This document shows positions 53,505 to 63,556 of a DNA stretch of 64,000 bases, in pieces. Position 1 is the first letter of the stretch; each line of letters opens with the position of its first letter. Source of the stretch: Paenibacillus whitsoniae (lineage in GTDB: Bacteria > Bacillota > Bacilli > Paenibacillales > NBRC-103111). The DNA is taken from assembly GCF_003955665.1 (NCBI RefSeq), contig NZ_RXHU01000042.1, positions 111,502 to 175,501 on the forward strand, in the 5' to 3' direction. Below the pieces are notes generated by a model that worked only from the letters and a program-made list of their open reading frames with translations, was not told the DNA's origin and searched no databases. The position numbers and the translations under genes are program-made.

Positions 53505-53552
53505 GTCAGCGAAGTTGCCGCGGCTCCGACGAGGCTGTGCGCGCCCAAACAT

Positions 53553-53603
53553 GCAAAAAAGAGCCGCCCCAGCAGCTTAACCTGCTTAGGGCAACTCTTT
53601 TTG
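53553..53603 (-). terminator. rho-independent terminator of the GH88 gene
   Basis: On the minus strand GAGTTGCCCTAAGCAG pairs with CTGCTGGGGCGGCTC (two mismatches) and is followed by six T, 13 bp past the GH88 stop. Confidence 0.88.
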
Positions 53604-53615
53604 CAAAATCGCGGC

Positions 53616-54743
53616 TTACCAGAACAGCTCGCCATGGCCTAACAACCGGGACAAGCCCTCGACGAAGTAGTAGTCGCCGTAGATTAGCGGCACGTCGATG
53701 TTCTTGCCTTCCGGGAAGTGGCTCGTGCCGTGCAGGACGAGCCCCTCCTCGGCGTCGGAATTCCACGCGCCGTAGTTCGTGTACAGCGAGTGAAGGATGC
53801 GCTCTCCCGCGTCGCGGTACAGCGCCGCTTCCGCAGGGCTCACCTGCTCGCTGATCAGCAGCAGGCCGCATGCCGCGCATGCGCCGGCGGAGGAGTCGCG
53901 GTACGCCGGCACGCCTTCCGGCAACCGGAAATCCCAGTGCGGCACCTGATCCTCCGGCAGGTTCGCCAGGAAGAAGTGCGCCGCGCGCTTCGCCGCTTGC
54001 AAGTACTTCTCATCGCCGGTGTACTTGTAGCTCAGGCTCATGCCGTAGATCGCCCATGCCGTGCCGCGCGACCAAGCGGATTCCGGCGCGTAGCCTTGCC
54101 CGCCGTTCACCGAAACCTGCTCGCCGGTGTGCGGGTCGAAGATCACGATGTGGTTCACTGAACCGTCGGGACGGATGAAGTGCTCTACCGCCATGTCCGC
54201 GTGGCGCGTGGCGATATGCGCGTAGCGCGGGTCCCCGGTCGTCTGCGAAGCCCAGTGGAGCAGGGACAAATTCATCATGCAGTCGATAATCGCCCAGCCT
54301 GCATTGTCCTCGCCTTCGCGCCACGGGTTCCAGGCGCGGATGTACCCGCCCTGCACGTTGAACCGTGCAGCGAGCAGATTCGCCGCCAGCAAGGCGCGGC
54401 GCTTCGAATCCTCCGAGCCGAGCAGCTTGTACTGCGCGACGCTCGTCAACGTCCACATAAAGCCGATGTCATGATCGAGCTTGTAGTAGTCGGCCACGAC
54501 CTGATCGAGCTGCTGCTCGCAGGACGCGGCAATCGCCTTCATTCCCTCGTCCTTCGTATCGCGATACAAGAGCCACAGCAGCCCCGGCCAGAACCCGGCG
54601 GTCCACCAATAGGCTGGCTCCAGCTTGTATACGCCATCCACGCTCGCATGCGGGAAGTTCGCCCCGATGCGCTTGCTCGTTTTATTCACTTTTGCCACAG
54701 TTTGTGACCAGGCTTCCTGCGCCCAGTCTTGCTGAATCGTCAT
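53616..54743 (-). CDS. GH88 unsaturated glucuronyl hydrolase
   Basis: A 375-aa cytoplasmic enzyme of family GH88, which removes the 4,5-unsaturated uronic acid left by polysaccharide lyases. The two key acids are visible as Asp92 in KLDHDIGFMW and Asp154 in AIIDCMMNL, with SAWSRGTAWAIYG further on. No signal peptide, so it acts on imported oligosaccharides. AAGGAGC precedes the ATG. It is downstream of the module C transporter genes, with a -10 box and LacI-like palindrome directly upstream that suggest an extra promoter. No lyase gene is in the window. Confidence 0.93.
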   Translation of the reverse strand: MTIQQDWAQEAWSQTVAKVNKTSKRIGANFPHASVDGVYKLEPAYWWTAGFWPGLLWLLYRDTKDEGMKAIAASCEQQLDQVVADYYKLDHDIGFMWTLTSVAQYKLLGSEDSKRRALLAANLLAARFNVQGGYIRAWNPWREGEDNAGWAIIDCMMNLSLLHWASQTTGDPRYAHIATRHADMAVEHFIRPDGSVNHIVIFDPHTGEQVSVNGGQGYAPESAWSRGTAWAIYGMSLSYKYTGDEKYLQAAKRAAHFFLANLPEDQVPHWDFRLPEGVPAYRDSSAGACAACGLLLISEQVSPAEAALYRDAGERILHSLYTNYGAWNSDAEEGLVLHGTSHFPEGKNIDVPLIYGDYYFVEGLSRLLGHGELFW

Positions 54744-54762
54744 TATCGTATGCTCCTTAACA

Positions 54763-54797
54763 GGTGTTGTTTAAACGTTTAACCTATTATAACACCT
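54763..54797 (-). promoter_or_regulatory. -10 box and LacI-like palindrome at the GH88 promoter
   Basis: On the minus strand TATAAT is followed by the palindrome TTAAACGTTTAA (54771-54782), nested inside an outer GGTGTT/AACACC pair. The spacing puts the palindrome at the transcription start, a typical LacI-family repressor site. No clear -35 box was seen. Confidence 0.6.
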
Positions 54798-54890
54798 GGG
54801 GGTTAAGAAGCCTAGTCAGGAATGTTTCTTGAGCCCATGGCGCTGCTGCCGGACTGCATAGTTCGTCCAAGCTGCAGCTCCAGGTTCTTT

Positions 54891-55694
54891 TTACCCTTTC
54901 ACGGCGCCTGCCGTAATTCCCTTTATAAAGGTACGGCTTCCCAGCATGAACACAATCAGAACCGGCAGAGTTGCCATCGCCAGTGCAGCCATTCGCGCAC
55001 CGTAGTCGGTTCGATGTACAATACCCAGCGTTGATATAAACACCGGCAGTGTAAACCATTTTGAGTTGTTGATGGTCACGAGAGGCAGCAGATAATTGTT
55101 CCACGACCACAGAAACACGAGCGTCGACAACGTGGAAATTCCGGGTTTAATCAGCGGCAGCACGATTCCGCCTAAAATTCTCGGCTCAGACGCACCGTCG
55201 ATTCGCGCGCATTCCATAACCTCGCTGGGCACCGTGTCGCGGATGAATTGAATCATAAAAAACGCACCGAACGACCACGCACTCCAGGTCAAAATGACGG
55301 GCATTAAAGTATTGCCAAATCCCAATGTCCGCATCTCGATGATGTAACCGATCAGCCCAACCTGAGCCGGTATCATCATCGTAATGATAATAAAGTAATT
55401 CAAATGTCTTTTCAGTTTGAAATCAAATTTGGCCACCGCGTAACCGATCAGCGTGCTTGTTGTAACCCCAAGCAGCGAAGAGCAGATCGACACGGTCAAA
55501 CTGTTCGCATAAACGCGGAAAAAGTTTGTTTTAAACACAGTCTGAAGGTTCTCAAACAAGTAGTTGGACGGGAGGAGCGGCAGCCCTTTAAAAATATTTT
55601 CCGAATAATACGTGCTCATCATGATCATCACATAGAAAGGAAATAAAGATACGATCGTCACAAGCCCGATAAACAGCCATTTTATGAGCTTCAT
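54891..55694 (-). CDS. ABC sugar transporter permease, MalG/CUT1 type (module C)
   Basis: A 267-aa permease with six predicted spans and EAA loop MECARIDGASEPRILGGIVLPL (an Ala-to-Cys change at the second position). It overlaps the upstream permease by 4 bp. AAGGAG precedes the ATG. Substrate is probably an unsaturated uronate-containing oligosaccharide, judging from the adjacent GH88. Confidence 0.92.
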   Translation of the reverse strand: MKLIKWLFIGLVTIVSLFPFYVMIMMSTYYSENIFKGLPLLPSNYLFENLQTVFKTNFFRVYANSLTVSICSSLLGVTTSTLIGYAVAKFDFKLKRHLNYFIIITMMIPAQVGLIGYIIEMRTLGFGNTLMPVILTWSAWSFGAFFMIQFIRDTVPSEVMECARIDGASEPRILGGIVLPLIKPGISTLSTLVFLWSWNNYLLPLVTINNSKWFTLPVFISTLGIVHRTDYGARMAALAMATLPVLIVFMLGSRTFIKGITAGAVKG

Positions 55695-56647
55695 GCCTTC
55701 TCCTCCTTCCCCGAACCGATGCGATAACTCACGATGGAGAACAGCACAATAATAACGAATAGCATGTAAGCCGTAGCAGCACCATAACCGAAGCGGGTTC
55801 CTGTAATGAAGGAATCATTGACGAATTTCCAGATGACCGTTAATGCGGCGTTATCCGGTCCGCCGGAGGTACTGGCTGTCCAGCCACCGTATAATAGTTT
55901 TGGCTCATCAAACAGCTGCAGACCGCCAATAATCGAGGTGACAATCAGGAAAACCGTAATATTTCTCAACAAAGGCAGCGTAATGCGAGTGAACGTATGC
56001 AATCCTGTAGAGCCGTCTACCCTCGCAGCTTCGTAAATATCCTGGGGGATTGCCGTCATCCCCGCCAAATAGATGGTCATGAAATACCCCAGGTTTCTCC
56101 ATACAATCATCATGGCAATGATCATCTTGGCCGTCAAAGGATCTTGCAGCCACTGGAGGCCCTCCGCTAACAGTCCAAGCTTAAGCAGCATGTTATTGAC
56201 AATTCCCGTTTGCCAGTCAAACATGAAAGAAAATATAAATCCAATCGCCACCGGCGTTGTGATATAGGGCAGGAAGTTCATTGTCTGGAAGAAGACCCGC
56301 CCTTTCGCGAGCTGAAATATCACATAGGCCAGTACCATGCCAAGCAGAATCATCGCCGGCACGGACATGATCATGATCATGACTGTGTTGTACAGTGCCT
56401 TATAAAATAGCGGATCCTTGGTCAGCAAGGTTGCGTAATTGCGCAGTCCGATGAATGTTTTCCGCCCTACGCCATTCCAGTCGTGCAAGCTTAACCAGAA
56501 CGAATATAAGACCGGATAAAAATGGAAGGCAAAATAAAGCACGACGAACGGCAAAGCAAACAAGTAAGGCCATACTTTCATACTCGAACGAACAACTTTC
56601 ACAGACCTGTCGTGCTCGGCTCGCTTCGTGGTCGCTTCCACTTGCAT
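55691..56647 (-). CDS. ABC sugar transporter permease, MalF type (module C)
   Basis: A 318-aa permease with six predicted spans and EAA loop YEAARVDGSTGLHTFTRITLPL. GAGAGGAGAG precedes the ATG. It is translationally coupled to the MalG-type permease and lies 36 bp after the binding-protein gene. Confidence 0.93.
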   Translation of the reverse strand: MQVEATTKRAEHDRSVKVVRSSMKVWPYLFALPFVVLYFAFHFYPVLYSFWLSLHDWNGVGRKTFIGLRNYATLLTKDPLFYKALYNTVMIMIMSVPAMILLGMVLAYVIFQLAKGRVFFQTMNFLPYITTPVAIGFIFSFMFDWQTGIVNNMLLKLGLLAEGLQWLQDPLTAKMIIAMMIVWRNLGYFMTIYLAGMTAIPQDIYEAARVDGSTGLHTFTRITLPLLRNITVFLIVTSIIGGLQLFDEPKLLYGGWTASTSGGPDNAALTVIWKFVNDSFITGTRFGYGAATAYMLFVIIVLFSIVSYRIGSGKEEKA

Positions 56648-56683
56648 GACGCTCTCTCTCCTCTCCGAAGACGGCCCCCTTCG

Positions 56684-58048
56684 TTATTTTATTGTAGCTT
56701 CCGGTGCCAGATTTTTGACTTCACTCTTCAGTTTCTCAAGCGCCGTTTTTACATTGATGCTCGTATCCTTCATCCATAACGGATACAGTGATCCGTATGC
56801 CGTCTGCACCATCGCATTATATTTCGTTTGTGGATCCGCTTTCACCGTAGGTACGATTTTTTCAACGAACGTCTTGTTCAGATTCTGTCCTGCGAAATAC
56901 TTATCATACTCCGTACCCGCATCAATCCAATCTTTATGTTTCTCAAAGAACTGCTTTGTTCCCGCCATATTGCCGAATTCTTTGTAGTTGATCGCCATGC
57001 CTTCGTCAGACATGTAGGCAAAGTTAATGTACGCCCAAGCAGCGTCCTTGTTCTTGCTGTCTTTATATACACCAACAGATGTTCCACCGTAGGTGTAGCT
57101 TCCGCCAGGCGCCGGGATCAACCCCCACCGTCCGATGCCGTCTTTGTCATTAGCAGCAATGTTCCACTTCGCGCTCCATGGCGCCATCGGATAGAAAATG
57201 TTATCCCCTTTCGCAAACGATGCATTCCAACCTGGCGTATACGCTTCGTACTTGCCTAGTATGCCCGCGTCACGCATGCTGAACACCGTCGTGAGCGGAA
57301 GCTGCAACCGGTCTGTCAGATTGATTGTTGTTCCAGTCACATACGGCTTCGAATTTTGCTCGCGGATGACCCGATAAGCATCGTCGAAGGATGCGAACAT
57401 CGTTACCTTACCGCCGCTTTCCTGCTGCACCTTTTTCCCCTTCTCAATAAATGCGTTCCAATCAGGAATCGCCTTAGCGAGCGCGTCAGGATCATCGGTT
57501 CCCAAATACTGTTTTGCCAGATCTCGACGGTACGCAAGGCCTGCTGGCGTAATCGACTGATCGACGCCGACTAGCTCACCTTTTGAATTCGTCAGTATCG
57601 ACGGCAAGTAATCCAACAATTCGGTACGTTTAAAATTGTAGGGGGCCTTCTCCAGATTATCCAGAATATCCAGATCGAACAGCTGTCCGCGATAGTTCAT
57701 TTCGCCAAGAACGACGTCCGGTACATCCGAACCGGACGCAATGCCGCTTTGAAGCTTTTGCATATAATCGCCGTTATTGACTACGGTGTACTCCACCTTC
57801 ACGTTTGGAAACCGTTTATTAAATTCGGGCACCATTTTCTTCAGAAAGGCTTCGTCCCAGTCCCACACTTTAATCGTTCCCTTAATGCCAGCGGCTGTAG
57901 CAGCCGAGTCGCCATTCAGCGTGCTCGCTCCCTTCTCTCCGCCTCCGGCTGCGTTATTACTTTCACTTGTGCAGCCTGCCAGTGTGACGGCTCCTGCCAA
58001 CAGGAGCGTTGCGGGCACATATAACCAAGATTTTTGTGTGTGTTTCAA
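56684..58048 (-). CDS. ABC sugar-binding lipoprotein (module C)
   Basis: A 454-aa CUT1 binding protein. I start at a TTG (read M-KHTQKSWLY) because AGGAGGG lies 7 nt upstream and the lipoprotein signal then runs cleanly to VTLAGC; a longer ATG frame would add 13 charged residues and bury the cre site in coding sequence. The lipid-modified Cys is about residue 26, followed by a Gly/Asn/Ser linker. It follows the kinase gene and precedes the two permeases. Confidence 0.88.
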   Translation of the reverse strand: MKHTQKSWLYVPATLLLAGAVTLAGCTSESNNAAGGGEKGASTLNGDSAATAAGIKGTIKVWDWDEAFLKKMVPEFNKRFPNVKVEYTVVNNGDYMQKLQSGIASGSDVPDVVLGEMNYRGQLFDLDILDNLEKAPYNFKRTELLDYLPSILTNSKGELVGVDQSITPAGLAYRRDLAKQYLGTDDPDALAKAIPDWNAFIEKGKKVQQESGGKVTMFASFDDAYRVIREQNSKPYVTGTTINLTDRLQLPLTTVFSMRDAGILGKYEAYTPGWNASFAKGDNIFYPMAPWSAKWNIAANDKDGIGRWGLIPAPGGSYTYGGTSVGVYKDSKNKDAAWAYINFAYMSDEGMAINYKEFGNMAGTKQFFEKHKDWIDAGTEYDKYFAGQNLNKTFVEKIVPTVKADPQTKYNAMVQTAYGSLYPLWMKDTSINVKTALEKLKSEVKNLAPEATIK

Positions 58049-58086
58049 CTTCAAACCCTCCTCTTTTGAAATCGCTTCCTTTATCA

Positions 58087-58100
58087 TGTTAACGCTTACT
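58087..58100. promoter_or_regulatory. cre-like site upstream of the module C binding protein
   Basis: Read on the minus strand AGTAAGCGTTAACA matches the cre consensus TGWAANCGNTNWCA at 13 of 14 positions. It lies 39-52 bp upstream of the TTG start, so CcpA could repress the transporter genes. Confidence 0.6.
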
Positions 58101-58156
58101 TAACACGGTTGAAATGAAACAAAGCGGTTATTTGCCTCACAATCCGGTTGTCGTCT

Positions 58157-59875
58157 TTAGTCCGGCTGCTCTCCCGTTCTTAAAGGAATCCGAATAGTAA
58201 CGGACGTTCCGGAGCTGGGTTGAGAAGTCAGGTCAAGGCCGTACTTGTCCCCGTAATGAAAAGCGATCCGCTCTCGAATATTGGCCAGTCCAATCCCCTT
58301 CGTCTGGCCGGAGTTGGCAGAATGACGTTGGGATACATGGTAATGCGAGGAGTCCGCATCCAGACCAATGCCGTTATCTGTCACAGTGACGCAAAGCGTA
58401 TTCTCTTGAGCCAAGGCGGATATCCGGATCACGCCCTCTTCCTCCAAGTTAAAAATACCGTGGACTAGCGCATTTTCCACAAGAGGTTGGATCATAAGAC
58501 GAAGCACAACACATGAACGAAGCCGATCCGGGATAGCCCATTCTACTCGAAAGCGATCAGGATATCGGTATTGCTGAATATGGATATATTGGACGACGAG
58601 GTTCATTTCCTCGTCGAGTGTCGAGAAGAAAGCATCCTCGCCCGTCTTGATTGTATCCTGCAAGATAGCGATTAACGCTTTCGTGATCGTAATTGTATCC
58701 TTGTTGCGCCCTGCATGAGATAAATAAATGACCGTATTCAGCGTATTGTAGATAAAGTGCGGATTGATTTCCGAAAGAAGCAAATTAATCTGCATATTTC
58801 TTTTGATTTCTTGCTCCCTCATCGAAGATTTCATCCAGGCATCAAGCTCGTTTACCATTCGGTTGAATCCTTCCCCGAGCACCTCCATCTCATCGCCGCT
58901 GCGGATCAGCACGTTGGTGTTCAGTTCGCCGACAGATACCTTCCGCATTGCCCGAGCGAGTTGAGTAATCGGCTTTGTAAAATTAAAAATGAAGGTAGGC
59001 ACGATAAGGAGGATGAACATCAATCCGCCGATGACAATTAACAAGTAGAAGAGCAGAATCGGACGAAATGACTCGTACAGCTTCTGCTTCGAAATGTATG
59101 CTTCCTGGCTCCACCCTTCCCGCATGGCATCGTAACGGATGGAAATAACATCATCAGACGATACGTTAGCTGATTCAGAGGCCTCCTCCCTATTCGTATC
59201 AAAAATGATTCGCCCGTCTCCACCCCTTAGAATGATGCGCTGAAAATCTTTACTGCTTTCCGAAAATACCTTATCGATTTCATCCTTCTTCATTTCGATG
59301 ATCAGGAAGTATGAACTTCCCGATGACTTATCTTCCCAATTGCGGTAAGGTGTCACGTAACTAATCACATCACGCACGCCATTAAAGTTGACGAGAGGAT
59401 GTATCGCGGAGAAACGTGTCTCATTTGTTCCGCTCAGGAAAGGTTGCAGCCAGTCCTCCTTTAAATATTCTTCATAGTAGCTCTCATAGCCACTATAGTT
59501 GGAGAAGACCACTTTGTCAGGATTTACAATCATAATGTTTAGCAAGCTTGAGTCCAACGCTACAAACCGCTGCAATTGCTTTAACACCGCCACTTTGTTA
59601 AAGTAGCTCATCTCCAGCGTCGCTCCAGGTTTTGACACGATCCTGGCGTTGATTTCCGGATCGGCGATGATCGTCTCTGCCGTCTTGACAAGCCGATCCT
59701 GCATTCGGGTAAGGGAGGATGACGTTTGGGCCAGCTTGGTCATATTGTCCTTGACAGCCTGCTCTTGCAAGATTCTGGACATATACGTATACGTAATATA
59801 GCTGCTGAAAAGCAAAGATACCATGACAACCAACATCGTACTGCCGATGATTTTCGCTCGAATCTTAATCCTCAT
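58157..59875 (-). CDS. sensor histidine kinase, YesM type (module C)
   Basis: A 572-aa kinase: TM (about 10-32), extracellular Cache-like sensor, TM (about 275-300), HAMP, His_kinase block with EINPHFIYNTLNT, and HATPase (ENALVHG, DNGIGLDADSS). The ATG overlaps the regulator stop as ATGA, so the order here is regulator then kinase, opposite to modules A and B. A start 19 codons earlier would add only a basic tail. Confidence 0.91.
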   Translation of the reverse strand: MRIKIRAKIIGSTMLVVMVSLLFSSYITYTYMSRILQEQAVKDNMTKLAQTSSSLTRMQDRLVKTAETIIADPEINARIVSKPGATLEMSYFNKVAVLKQLQRFVALDSSLLNIMIVNPDKVVFSNYSGYESYYEEYLKEDWLQPFLSGTNETRFSAIHPLVNFNGVRDVISYVTPYRNWEDKSSGSSYFLIIEMKKDEIDKVFSESSKDFQRIILRGGDGRIIFDTNREEASESANVSSDDVISIRYDAMREGWSQEAYISKQKLYESFRPILLFYLLIVIGGLMFILLIVPTFIFNFTKPITQLARAMRKVSVGELNTNVLIRSGDEMEVLGEGFNRMVNELDAWMKSSMREQEIKRNMQINLLLSEINPHFIYNTLNTVIYLSHAGRNKDTITITKALIAILQDTIKTGEDAFFSTLDEEMNLVVQYIHIQQYRYPDRFRVEWAIPDRLRSCVVLRLMIQPLVENALVHGIFNLEEEGVIRISALAQENTLCVTVTDNGIGLDADSSHYHVSQRHSANSGQTKGIGLANIRERIAFHYGDKYGLDLTSQPSSGTSVTIRIPLRTGEQPD

Positions 59876-61437
59876 CGCACGTCGCCTCTTGCCTCGGCGT
59901 AGTCTAACGGCGACATACCGACCGTTTTGCAAAATATTTTACTGAAATAGTGACTGCTCTTATAGCCGACTCTCTCTGAAATTTCGTAGAGCTTGAAATG
60001 CCCGCTTTGCAGCAGCCCCTTCGCCTGCTCCATGCGGCATGCCGTTATATAGTCGTGCAGCGTCAGCCCCATTTCTTGCTTGAACAGATGACGCAAATGC
60101 TCCCCGCTGATACCGACTCGGCTCGCAATCATCTCGGCGCTAAGTTCTTCAGCTAAGTTGACGGAGATATAATCACACGCCTCTCGAATTTTACGGCTAT
60201 TTGGGGATGATTTTCCGTTACCGGTCATGGTTTCGTGGACTTTAGCGAGAAGCCACAGCTTGATGCCTTCCACAGTTCGCCATTCTTGCGTACGAATAAC
60301 TCCTTCCTCTCCGAGACGCCGCAAAGCAGGCAGCCCGCGCTCGGATCTAACGATATCCATAGCGGTGACCAGCCTGCCGCATATCTCCCTCAAATACGGT
60401 ACACTTCGGAATTTTGCAGCCTTTTCGAAGGCATTATCCAGCATGCTCTCCATGGATGCCAGATCACCTTGTCGAAACAGCTCGACTACCTTTTCCATAA
60501 CCGGCACAACGCGCGTATCCAATTGGGTTGAGTCGTCACCATGACCGGGTCCAACAATTTTCGTCCCTCTTACAAACAAACAGGAAGTGAGTTGAGCCAC
60601 GGTGTTGCGATGAATCACACTCAACGCCTCCAGTCTGTCGAATGGTTCAGAGTAAGACGTGCATACCGGAACGCCTGGACAGACTTCCTCCAGATGTGCC
60701 TTCAAGCGGAATGCGGCATCCGCATGCATGTCAATCGCTCCCTTTCTGCTTGCAACTGGCAGTGTCATAAGAAGAAAACCGACCTTACCGTTCTTCTTAT
60801 AGGCGAGCTCTATTTCATACAAAGGCAGCTCCGGCAACTCTCCATGCCATATTGACGGAGGTGTCTCCACTTCTTTGTAGGGTACGACGGGGAAAGGCTC
60901 TTCCACCGATACGACGACATAGACAAACTGCTTGCCCTTCACTCTTTTGGAGCTGGCTGCCTCAACAGCCAGCTCCTCCGCCGGAACACGTCCCTCTGTC
61001 AGATCCTTCAAGTACTGACGCAGTACCATAGCGCTTCGACGCTGTTCTTCCGCGATCACCTCTTTTACCTTGCTCAGTTCACTGCGCAAACTCTCAGCGT
61101 CCAGCTCATGCTTCACCAAATAACTGACGATACCCAGTCGAAGCGCTTCTTTGACATAATCAAATTCTTTATAAGATGTAAGTAGAATAATTCGCCCCCG
61201 AAATCCAGCAGATAACAAGCGCTTGCTCAATTCGATGCCGTCCATATTGGGCATTCGAATATCGGCAACGATCAGATCGGGTTTAAGTTCCATGATTTTT
61301 GGAAACGCTTGCAATGGTCTGAAAAATTCACCGGCTATGCAGAACCCTTCCGCCTCCCAATCGATTAGTGCCTTTATATGCTCAATAGCGAGCACTTCAT
61401 CGTCCACAATCATGACATTCAGACGGGTCATTCTCAT
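59872..61437 (-). CDS. response regulator, YesN/AraC type (module C)
   Basis: A 521-aa regulator, larger than those of modules A and B because of a long middle domain (about 125-410). The receiver has VDDE and Asp59 in IVADIRMPNMDG; the C-terminal AraC domain reads SAEMIASRVGISGEHLRHLFKQE and LYEISERVGYKSSHYFSKIF. AGGGAG precedes the ATG. It is first in the regulator-kinase pair and should control the transporter and GH88 genes. Confidence 0.92.
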   Translation of the reverse strand: MRMTRLNVMIVDDEVLAIEHIKALIDWEAEGFCIAGEFFRPLQAFPKIMELKPDLIVADIRMPNMDGIELSKRLLSAGFRGRIILLTSYKEFDYVKEALRLGIVSYLVKHELDAESLRSELSKVKEVIAEEQRRSAMVLRQYLKDLTEGRVPAEELAVEAASSKRVKGKQFVYVVVSVEEPFPVVPYKEVETPPSIWHGELPELPLYEIELAYKKNGKVGFLLMTLPVASRKGAIDMHADAAFRLKAHLEEVCPGVPVCTSYSEPFDRLEALSVIHRNTVAQLTSCLFVRGTKIVGPGHGDDSTQLDTRVVPVMEKVVELFRQGDLASMESMLDNAFEKAAKFRSVPYLREICGRLVTAMDIVRSERGLPALRRLGEEGVIRTQEWRTVEGIKLWLLAKVHETMTGNGKSSPNSRKIREACDYISVNLAEELSAEMIASRVGISGEHLRHLFKQEMGLTLHDYITACRMEQAKGLLQSGHFKLYEISERVGYKSSHYFSKIFCKTVGMSPLDYAEARGDVR

Positions 61438-61527
61438 CGCACTCCCTTTACTGTTAGCAGACGCTACAAAATGTTAAAGCGATACATGGAATTTCTCCAT
61501 GTATCGCGTCGGTACTGGGCTGCCCTG

Positions 61528-62466
61528 CTATTTATGGATATCCTTCCATATCGAACGGGCAATATGGGCGAATACTAACGATTGCGACCATCGGTCGCCA
61601 ATCTCTCTTCGGCGATCTCCATACTCATCGATGGTAATCGCATATGGAGGAGGTCCTAATTCGCAAATGAATGGGAAGGGTCTGTCCAGATTATTATGGT
61701 TCAGCCAGTTCGTCATCCCGCTTCTCCACCATCGTTCAAAATGGCGCATCATCGGATGCTCACCACATTCGCCTACATCAACCTGAATCTGTTCCCCGTT
61801 CGATACACGGGCATGTATGCTTGAAGTTCGTGTAAGCAGTTTTTGAAGATGCGTCTCGGCTTCTTCCGATACGGTGTGCATTTCACCAGCTACGACATAA
61901 TGGGAAAAATCAATCGTTAATCTCAAATCTTCGATATGCTCTGCATACCGTACCGTTCTTATGAGATCCTGTGTAATCGTACCTCGATGCGTTTCAATAT
62001 AGACGGGGATTCCCGCTTCCTTCGATAAAGCATTGATTTCAGAAATGAGCCTTTCTGCCGACTGCCCATACAAGAACGGAGTCAGCACTTGCGCATTAAT
62101 GAAATCAATTTGCCCGAATAACTTGGCTTTTGCCAAGAATTGAGCCATATCTGCTGCACTATTCGGATAGGCATTGACGCTAAATGACAGTCCGTATTTG
62201 TTCAGCAGCTTCCGCCAATTATCCGCTTCTTCCGGCGCAGGTACGAAACCATTAATCCCATCAAACCCAGCTTCTGCAATCCGATTAAACCGGTCCTCCA
62301 TTCGCCGGGACCCATCATCTTTATCAAGCCCATTCATTGTCCACCATGACATCTGGACTTCCAAACGAGGAGGTCTGCTGGAATAATCTTTGTGGATATG
62401 CGATGTCGTATTCAATTTTGCAAGATCCTCCATCCGGGTATATTTCAAGAACTGCCGGTGAACCAT
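61528..62466 (-). CDS. sugar phosphate isomerase/epimerase-like TIM-barrel protein
   Basis: A 312-aa protein matching the xylose isomerase-like (AP endonuclease 2) TIM-barrel family. Metal-ligand-like acids are visible in PVYIETHRGTI, LRLTIDFSHY and the later HARVSNGEQIQVD. It should isomerise or epimerise a free or phosphorylated sugar in the cytoplasm. The first ATG has only AAAAGG against it; a TTG at 62418 with GGAGG 10 nt upstream is an alternative start. It lies between the AraC regulator and the module C regulator, all on the same strand, so it probably belongs to this catabolic block. Confidence 0.8.
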   Translation of the reverse strand: MVHRQFLKYTRMEDLAKLNTTSHIHKDYSSRPPRLEVQMSWWTMNGLDKDDGSRRMEDRFNRIAEAGFDGINGFVPAPEEADNWRKLLNKYGLSFSVNAYPNSAADMAQFLAKAKLFGQIDFINAQVLTPFLYGQSAERLISEINALSKEAGIPVYIETHRGTITQDLIRTVRYAEHIEDLRLTIDFSHYVVAGEMHTVSEEAETHLQKLLTRTSSIHARVSNGEQIQVDVGECGEHPMMRHFERWWRSGMTNWLNHNNLDRPFPFICELGPPPYAITIDEYGDRRREIGDRWSQSLVFAHIARSIWKDIHK

Positions 62467-62587
62467 CCTTTTCTATCCAAAGTATATTGGATATCCCCAT
62501 AGAAATGAACGATCAATCGTGCTGACTTTTCACACAATCCTGCTATTGCTATTCCTGTATCCCCTCGTTGTATTATTGCACGATAGA

Positions 62588-63424
62588 CTACCCGCCAGCT
62601 TTGTCCTTTCGGTACGTCGAGGGAGTTACGCTGAAATACGCTTTGAATAGCCTAGAAAAATGATCAATGCTATCAAATCCCACATCCTCTGCAATTTCTG
62701 AAACTTGTCTCGTCGTATAGACGAGAAGCTGCGCGGCCTTTTCCAGCCTAAATTTATGCAGCGTATTCACAATGGTGTCGCCCACTTGTTCTTTAAATAA
62801 ATGCGATAGCCGGGAGGTTGATAGACAGCTTCTTTTCGCCAGTTCAGGCAAAGATACTTTGTTGCGAAAGGAATGCTGCAAAAAGTGCAAAATATCGGCG
62901 ATTCTAGGATCTATGGCAGCTACGCTGCCGGTCATTGAAGCCAATCTGACATGCAGCAGCGCCTCTTCCAGAGCGATCATGGAAAGCCGAATATGAAGCG
63001 AATTTGCTCCTTGCAGGCTGTGCAAGTGCATTCTCTTCATCGCTTCTTCAATGACAAACCGGTACGGCATGTCCGCTATTGAAATGTGAACAAATCGATT
63101 GCATCGTTCCGGGAATCGCATCCAAGTATTCCATTCCGGATCTGGGATAAAATGAACCCATACAAACTCCCATGACGAACCATGGGTTCTGTAATGATGG
63201 GAGAGGCCAGGAAGCAGCAGAGCGACATCGCCTTGACGACAGACTACCCCATCTTCCTCCGTAATCACCATGCCCTCTCCCGATATTGTATACATAAACA
63301 ACCAGTCTACAATGCCGGGCGGCCGCTGAACCACGTAGTGCTCGTTTTCCTTATAATGACCGGAGATTAGAATACCATATGCTCTCATTTCATTTATAGC
63401 ATAATCCATCGTATGTTTAGCCAT
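62588..63424 (-). CDS. AraC family transcriptional regulator
   Basis: A 278-aa regulator with an N-terminal cupin-like arabinose-binding domain (PGIVDWLFMYTISGEGMV...GDVALLLPGLSHHY) and a C-terminal AraC double helix-turn-helix (LPELAKRSCLSTSRLSHLFKEQ and VSEIAEDVGFDSIDHFSRLFKAY). The ATG (MAKHTMDY) has GAGGAAGA about 7 nt upstream; a GTG two codons earlier is less well placed. It is divergent from the GH35 gene and upstream of the isomerase gene, so either may be its target. Confidence 0.9.
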   Translation of the reverse strand: MAKHTMDYAINEMRAYGILISGHYKENEHYVVQRPPGIVDWLFMYTISGEGMVITEEDGVVCRQGDVALLLPGLSHHYRTHGSSWEFVWVHFIPDPEWNTWMRFPERCNRFVHISIADMPYRFVIEEAMKRMHLHSLQGANSLHIRLSMIALEEALLHVRLASMTGSVAAIDPRIADILHFLQHSFRNKVSLPELAKRSCLSTSRLSHLFKEQVGDTIVNTLHKFRLEKAAQLLVYTTRQVSEIAEDVGFDSIDHFSRLFKAYFSVTPSTYRKDKAGG

Positions 63425-63556
63425 ATCCACTCTTCCTCGTTTTAGTGGGAGTTTTGTACAATAGACCTCGAACGTCTCTTCTTGATTTTGAACTCAACAG
63501 AATACATCGACTACAAACAAACACAATCAATGTAACACAGGGAGGCAGCCTTCACA

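Larger units (their letters stand above)
53027..53615. other. gene-free stretch between modules B and C, rich in palindromic repeats
   Basis: About 590 bp with no convincing gene. It holds the module B promoter (53062-53090), a hairpin ATGGAC/GTCCAT (53251-53268), a near-palindrome CTAACGGAC...GTCAGCTAG (53198-53220), a cluster of AACTGGAA/TTCCAGTT motifs (53321-53504) and the GH88 terminator (53553-53603). Confidence 0.75.
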